A DNA stretch of 9,481 bases, taken from Kiritimatiellia bacterium (lineage in GTDB: Bacteria; Verrucomicrobiota; Kiritimatiellia; RFP12; UBA1067). A program made the position numbers and the translations under genes. The stretch lies in NCBI GenBank assembly GCA_017411125.1, contig JAFPNP010000024.1, positions 1 through 9,481 on the forward strand. The letters are read 5' to 3'. The number at the start of each line of letters is the position of its first letter. The stretch's first letter is position 1. The notes under the pieces are model-generated. The model was not told where the DNA came from, ran no database searches, and saw only the letters and a list, made by a program, of their open reading frames with translations. This document shows, piece by piece, positions 6,971 through 9,481 of this stretch.

Positions 6971-8208
6971 TTCCCTGTTCTTTCCTTCGCTCCGGTTTCC
7001 GGCTCGAGCATGATCGAGCGGAACTTCTCGATTTCCTCCCGCGTCACGCCGCAGTCGAGCAGGTACAGTTCGATCTTCCCGCTCCACGGCGTGTCGGGCG
7101 CGCCGTACTTCGAAATACCTTCCGTCAGGCGCCGCACGCAACGTCCGAATTTCGCATTGGCGCAATCCCTCCTCAGTCCGGGAAGGTCCGGATAGAACGT
7201 CGCCTCCCAGTCCGTCTCAAGATCGTGCCTGTCCACGCCCAGCACGCCGTTCAGAATGTAGGCCATGGCGCCGGTTCTGTCCGCCCCGGCTATGCAGTGG
7301 AAATAGATAGGATAATTCTTCTCGTCGCAGAACTCGCGGAAGTTCTGCGCCATCACCGTCTTGCCATTTGGCTTGAAGATGCCGTGGTATGAAGCCGAAG
7401 AGCGCCTCACGAACCGCACTCCGGATCCCAGCGGCGATTCCTTCATGTTCGCCGTCTCTTTGGCCGTGCGCAGGTCGAGATCGGTTTTCACGCCGAGCGT
7501 CTTCGTGAGGTATTTGATGTCCTCCACGTAGAGGCGGTTGCGTCCCTTGCGCCCGCCCGTCGCGCTGTTGTCGTTGAGTCCCTGCCCGCGGAACGCCATG
7601 CCCTGCTTGACGCGGCGCCCGTCCGCCGTGCGCCAGCCGCCGAGGTCGCGGATGTTTTCGGCGCGTCCCTCGAGAGCTATCCAGCGCGGCGGCTGCGGAT
7701 CCGTGGCGAAGGACGCCGCCGGCGACCAGACGTGCCTGCTGCCCTTCCCCGCGAAAGCGCGCACCTTCCAGTAGTACGTGCGGCCCAGTTCGAGGTTCGC
7801 CGCGTAATCTGGAACGGTCCAGCGGTACTCGCGCACGCCGTTCGCGTCCTTCGCGCAGCCCACGAGCGTATACAGCGCCGCGGCGCCGGAGAAATCGGAA
7901 GTCGTGCTCAAGAGAATCTTGAACGGACCGTGCTCGTCTTTGCCGCACGTCCATACGAACGTGAGCGGCTCGGACGAACGCCAGCGGTTGCGGCGGTGCT
8001 TGCGGAAGTAGAATTGCTTCGCTTCGGGGGACTTTTTGTCCGCCGCCAGCGCGGCGATCCGTTCGCCGTGGGCGGGAAGCGCCATGATCTTCCGCTGTTC
8101 CGCCGTGATGCGCTTCACGACCGCGCCGCCGGCCGGCGAAACGGGCGCGACCGCCGCCAGCGCGGCGTGGCCGCACGCCAGCGCAAAGACTGCGAATGCG
8201 GCTTTCAT
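6967..8208 (-). CDS. Exported tyrosine-phosphatase-superfamily protein (Y_phosphatase3-like) with FN3/Ig-like N-terminal domain
   Basis: This encodes 413 residues. The start is the ATG at 8208, 11 bases after nfnA, with GGGGAAGAG upstream. A longer frame reaches 8349 but would overlap nfnA and lack the signal peptide. Residues 1-20 form an Ala-rich export signal (A-L-A/A); Cys12 is an unconvincing lipobox. Residues ~78-170 are FN3/Ig-like (PLTFVWTC, TYYWKVRAF, VWSPAASF). Residues ~178-400 carry the PTP signature: ENIRDLGGWRTADGR (184-198), DLDLRTAKE (243-251) and the P-loop H304-C-I-A-G-A-D-R311-T-G with nucleophile Cys305 and Arg311. Mycobacterial MptpB-type enzymes have Lys (HCxxGKDRTG) where this has Ala. 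Such enzymes hydrolyse phosphotyrosine/phosphoserine esters or phosphoinositides; the substrate here is unknown. It acts outside the cytosol if the signal is functional. It is coupled by a 4-base overlap to nfnB, although no functional tie is known. Confidence 0.85.
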   Translation of the reverse strand: MKAAFAVFALACGHAALAAVAPVSPAGGAVVKRITAEQRKIMALPAHGERIAALAADKKSPEAKQFYFRKHRRNRWRSSEPLTFVWTCGKDEHGPFKILLSTTSDFSGAAALYTLVGCAKDANGVREYRWTVPDYAANLELGRTYYWKVRAFAGKGSRHVWSPAASFATDPQPPRWIALEGRAENIRDLGGWRTADGRRVKQGMAFRGQGLNDNSATGGRKGRNRLYVEDIKYLTKTLGVKTDLDLRTAKETANMKESPLGSGVRFVRRSSASYHGIFKPNGKTVMAQNFREFCDEKNYPIYFHCIAGADRTGAMAYILNGVLGVDRHDLETDWEATFYPDLPGLRRDCANAKFGRCVRRLTEGISKYGAPDTPWSGKIELYLLDCGVTREEIEKFRSIMLEPETGAKERTGK

Positions 8209-8219
8209 GCTCTTCCCCG

Positions 8220-9059
8220 TCACTTGAACACTCCGCTTCTGCAAACGTGATCGCGCGCCTTGTCTTCCTCGGCCTTGAACGCCTTCATGCGCGAGAGCAT
8301 CTGGTCCCAGTCCACCTGGTGCCCGTCGAACTCCGGACCGTCTACGCACACGAACTTAGTTTCGCCGCCCACCGTCACGCGGCAGCCCCCGCACATCCCG
8401 GTGCCGTCGATCATGACCGTATTGAGCGATACTATCGTTTTCACGTTGTACGGCTTCGTCGCGAGGGCGCAGAACTTCATCATCACAGGCGGGCCGATGG
8501 CGATCACCTCGTCCACCTCGCCCCTCTCGCACAGTTCCTTCAGCGGCTCGGTGACGAGGCCTTTGCGTCCGGACGATCCGTCGTCGGTCATGAGTATCAG
8601 GTCGTCGCCCGCGATCTTCCGCATCTCGTCTTCCATCACGAAGAGAGACTTGTTGCGCGCGCCCATGATCACGGTCACCCTGTTGCCTGCGGCCTTCATC
8701 GCCTGCGCTATCGGATGCATCGGCGCCACGCCGATTCCGCCGCCCACGCAGACCACGTGGCCGACCTTGTGGATTTCGGTTGGGCACCCCAGCGGACCGA
8801 GAACGGCCGGAATGAAGTCGCCTGGTTCAAGCCGCGAAAGCTTCGTCGTTGTCGCGCCGACGGTCTGGAATATCAGCGTAATGGTGCCCTTCTCCGCATC
8901 CGCATCGCCGATCGTGAGCGGAATGCGCTCGCCCATGGCCTCGTCGACCATCAAAATGATAAACTGCCCCGCCTTGCGTTCGCGCGCGATGAGCGGAGCC
9001 TCCACTTCCATGCGAAAGACGTTGTCGGACAACTGCCTTTTCGAAACAATCCTGTTCAT
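8220..9059 (-). CDS. nfnA: NfnA: small FAD/[2Fe-2S] subunit of electron-bifurcating ferredoxin:NADP+ oxidoreductase (SudB-like)
   Basis: This encodes 279 residues starting at the ATG at 9059 (M-N-R-I-V). An upstream TTG at 9080 is in frame but lies within the promoter's -10 region, so it is rejected. The ferredoxin-reductase fold is visible: the FAD motif RIPLTI (45-50), a nucleotide loop GGGIGVAP (106-113), and NAD-site motifs MGAR (132-135) and IGPPVMMK (188-195). The C-terminal DGTGMCGGCRVTVGG (218-232) and C238-V-D-G-P-E-F-D bind the [2Fe-2S] cluster: C223, C226, C238, with D218 where the fourth, Asp ligand of NfnA-type proteins is expected. The size and the V-D-G-P-E-F-D-G motif are typical of NfnA/SudB rather than of dihydroorotate dehydrogenase PyrK. 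It is the first gene of the cluster and lies directly after a strong promoter. It has no Shine-Dalgarno sequence, which fits a near-leaderless mRNA. Confidence 0.92.
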   Translation of the reverse strand: MNRIVSKRQLSDNVFRMEVEAPLIARERKAGQFIILMVDEAMGERIPLTIGDADAEKGTITLIFQTVGATTTKLSRLEPGDFIPAVLGPLGCPTEIHKVGHVVCVGGGIGVAPMHPIAQAMKAAGNRVTVIMGARNKSLFVMEDEMRKIAGDDLILMTDDGSSGRKGLVTEPLKELCERGEVDEVIAIGPPVMMKFCALATKPYNVKTIVSLNTVMIDGTGMCGGCRVTVGGETKFVCVDGPEFDGHQVDWDQMLSRMKAFKAEEDKARDHVCRSGVFK

Positions 9060-9070
9060 AAGTGGATGGA

Positions 9071-9099
9071 AGTATACCAAACAACCATCGCCAAGTCAA
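9071..9099 (-). promoter_or_regulatory. Strong sigma70-type promoter for the nfnA-led operon (near-leaderless)
   Basis: Reading leftward, TTGACT (9099-9094) and TATACT (9076-9071) are separated by exactly 17 bases, with TGG before the -10 box (extended -10). The nfnA ATG begins only 11 bases after the -10 box, so a start near 9063 would leave a 5' leader of about four bases. No ribosome-binding sequence exists before the ATG, as expected for leaderless translation. It is the only promoter I find upstream of the seven-gene cluster, whose internal gaps are too small for others. Confidence 0.75.
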
Positions 9100-9283
9100 T
9101 TGGGCAACGCAAGCGAAGTTTCTCGCCATCTTCAGTCCACGCCAATCGAAATGGCGCAGCCATGAACCGAAGAATATCACTCACGAAACCGACACGGCTG
9201 TATTGCTCCGGCAACAAACCAGATTGATCGCCTCTTGTATCCTTAAGCCGCCGCAGTACGCCCTCCCGGAAGGGCAGCAGAGA

Positions 9284-9297
9284 ATCCCTTAGGGGAT
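9284..9297. repeat. Short palindrome left of the array, with matching sequence on the right side
   Basis: ATCCC-TTAG-GGGAT forms a 5-bp dyad immediately left of the 22-bp array. The right side has the related TTCC-TATA-GGGGAA (9373-9386, containing the perfect palindrome CCTATAGG) and a second ATCCCTT at 9394-9400. TAGGGGA occurs at 9290-9296 and again at 9379-9385, so the array is bracketed by the same small words. They may be extra binding sites or part of an element boundary; function unknown. Confidence 0.45.
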
Positions 9298-9302
9298 ATA
9301 AT

Positions 9303-9368
9303 CACAAACACCCCACTTTATGCGCACAAGTACCCCACTTTGTGTACACAAACACCCCACTTTGTGCA
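9303..9368. repeat. Three tandem 22-bp units, each an operator-like dyad CACAAA-N8-TTTGTG
   Basis: Units lie at 9303-9324, 9325-9346 and 9347-9368 with exact 22-base period. Each has the core ACCCCACTTT. The third unit is a perfect dyad (CACAAA, CACCCCAC, TTTGTG); the first differs by one base in its right arm (TTTATG) and the second by one in its left arm (CACAAG). Two-base spacers (CG, TA, CA) separate the 20-base dyads. The second junction forms the perfect palindrome TTTGTGTACACAAA at 9339-9352. A 22-base period is two helical turns, so the sites face the same side of the helix. They could be regulator-binding sites for flanking genes, iteron-like sites, or transposase-binding repeats at an element end that lies outside the window. 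No replication protein or transposase is visible here. Confidence 0.85.
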
Positions 9369-9411
9369 TATATTCCTATAGGGGAAGCGCGGTATCCCTT
9401 TGGCGCGACGG

Positions 9412-9439
9412 CGGCGCGGCTTCCTCGCCGCGCCGTTTT
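9412..9439 (+). terminator. Intrinsic terminator-like hairpin, rightward
   Basis: CGGCGCGGC (9412-9420) pairs perfectly with GCCGCGCCG (9427-9435) across a six-base loop TTCCTC, followed by TTTT (9436-9439). The T tract is on the plus strand only, so it should stop rightward transcription. Nothing coding is supported on the plus strand to its left. It may end a small rightward RNA, act as an attenuator in the leader of the possible gene at 9462, or block readthrough. On the minus strand it could also follow a gene that ends just right of the window (a frame reads A-I-Q-E-Y-A-stop at 9480-9460), but then there is no T tract. Confidence 0.6.
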
Positions 9440-9461
9440 ACTGTCACACTCAACCTCTTTC

Positions 9462-9481
9462 ATGCGTATTCTTGTATGGCG
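9462..9481 (+). CDS. Possible 5' end of a rightward gene (partial, runs off the window)
   Basis: An ATG at 9462 opens M-R-I-L-V-W, a common N-terminal first-strand pattern in Rossmann-like enzymes, response regulators and glycosyltransferases. Only six full codons are visible and there is no Shine-Dalgarno sequence before it (CAACCTCTTTC), although nfnA in this window also lacks one. If real, the genes flanking 9060-9461 are divergent and the hairpin at 9412-9439 sits in its leader. No product can be named. Confidence 0.3.

Larger units (their letters stand above)
9060..9461. other. Intergenic, probably divergent, regulatory region
   Basis: About 400 bases hold no supportable gene. From left to right they contain: the nfnA promoter (9071-9099); a stretch at 9100-9250 with only small local hairpins, e.g. 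ATGGC(GCA)GCCAT at 9151-9163; a GCCCT/AGGGC hairpin at 9260-9275; short palindromes around 9284-9297 and 9373-9386; the 22-bp tandem array (9303-9368); and a terminator-like hairpin (9412-9439). The short open frames that cross it have no recognisable domain, no ribosome site, and run through repeats whose period is not a multiple of three. A rightward start at 9462 would make it a divergent control region. The part around the array is AT-richer than the coding DNA. Confidence 0.6.

Noticed and set aside
6967..8349. Longer start for the phosphatase at 8349
   Set aside because: It would overlap nfnA by 130 bases and bury the signal peptide; the ATG at 8208 has a good ribosome site.
9062..9292. 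Plus-strand 76-residue open frame in the intergenic region
   Set aside because: It starts inside the nfnA promoter, has no ribosome site or recognisable pattern, and its composition looks random.
9303..9368. CRISPR array
   Set aside because: The 22-base units are directly adjacent with only two-base spacers, and no cas gene is visible.
9303..9481. Minus-strand frame open from the right edge to about 9303 (ATG at 9463)
   Set aside because: It would be translated through the terminator stem and the 22-bp array, whose period is not a multiple of three; the predicted peptide has no plausible fold or family.

Overview
The window is a GC-rich bacterial segment dominated by one leftward (minus-strand) gene cluster. 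Seven genes run from about 9059 down to 159 with almost no spacing. Five consecutive genes (phosphatase, nfnB, bamD-like, lptE-like, ahbAB) are joined by four 4-base stop/start overlaps (ATGA or GTGA). The 23-base and 11-base gaps at the two ends are also operon-like. The long open frames on the plus strand are antisense shadows of high GC coding DNA. The two lipoproteins (BamD-like and LptE-like) indicate an LPS-bearing diderm, while NfnAB and a siroheme decarboxylase indicate anaerobic metabolism. Protein style (FN3-like plus tyrosine phosphatase, very large secreted beta/alpha-alpha protein, scarce Shine-Dalgarno use at the first gene) makes me think of the PVC group, possibly Kiritimatiellota/Lentisphaerota-like. 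That placement is an inference from pattern memory, not a demonstrated fact.

Layout from right to left: (i) 9060-9461 is a non-coding and probably divergent regulatory region. It has a strong sigma70-type promoter pointing left, a three-copy 22-bp tandem dyad array, short palindromes around the array, an intrinsic-terminator-like hairpin pointing right, and a possible rightward gene start (9462) at the window edge. (ii) nfnA, a secreted tyrosine phosphatase, and nfnB follow: the two subunits of an electron-bifurcating NADH-dependent ferredoxin:NADP+ oxidoreductase separated by an unrelated exported phosphatase. (iii) A BamD-like TPR lipoprotein and an LptE-like lipoprotein are envelope-assembly genes. 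(iv) A single-chain AhbA-AhbB siroheme decarboxylase. (v) A 927-residue exported protein of unknown function with a probable beta-sandwich plus alpha/alpha-toroid layout, as in carbohydrate-active enzymes. (vi) 1-158 holds a second promoter and perhaps the first codons of another leftward gene.

Functionally the cluster mixes redox cofactor balance (NfnAB), tetrapyrrole metabolism (AhbAB, on the route to haem b or d1), outer-membrane biogenesis (BamD/LptE-like) and two exported proteins. The tight overlaps suggest they are co-expressed. Whether they form one functional system cannot be decided from sequence alone. No CRISPR array, tRNA, rRNA or intact mobile element was seen.
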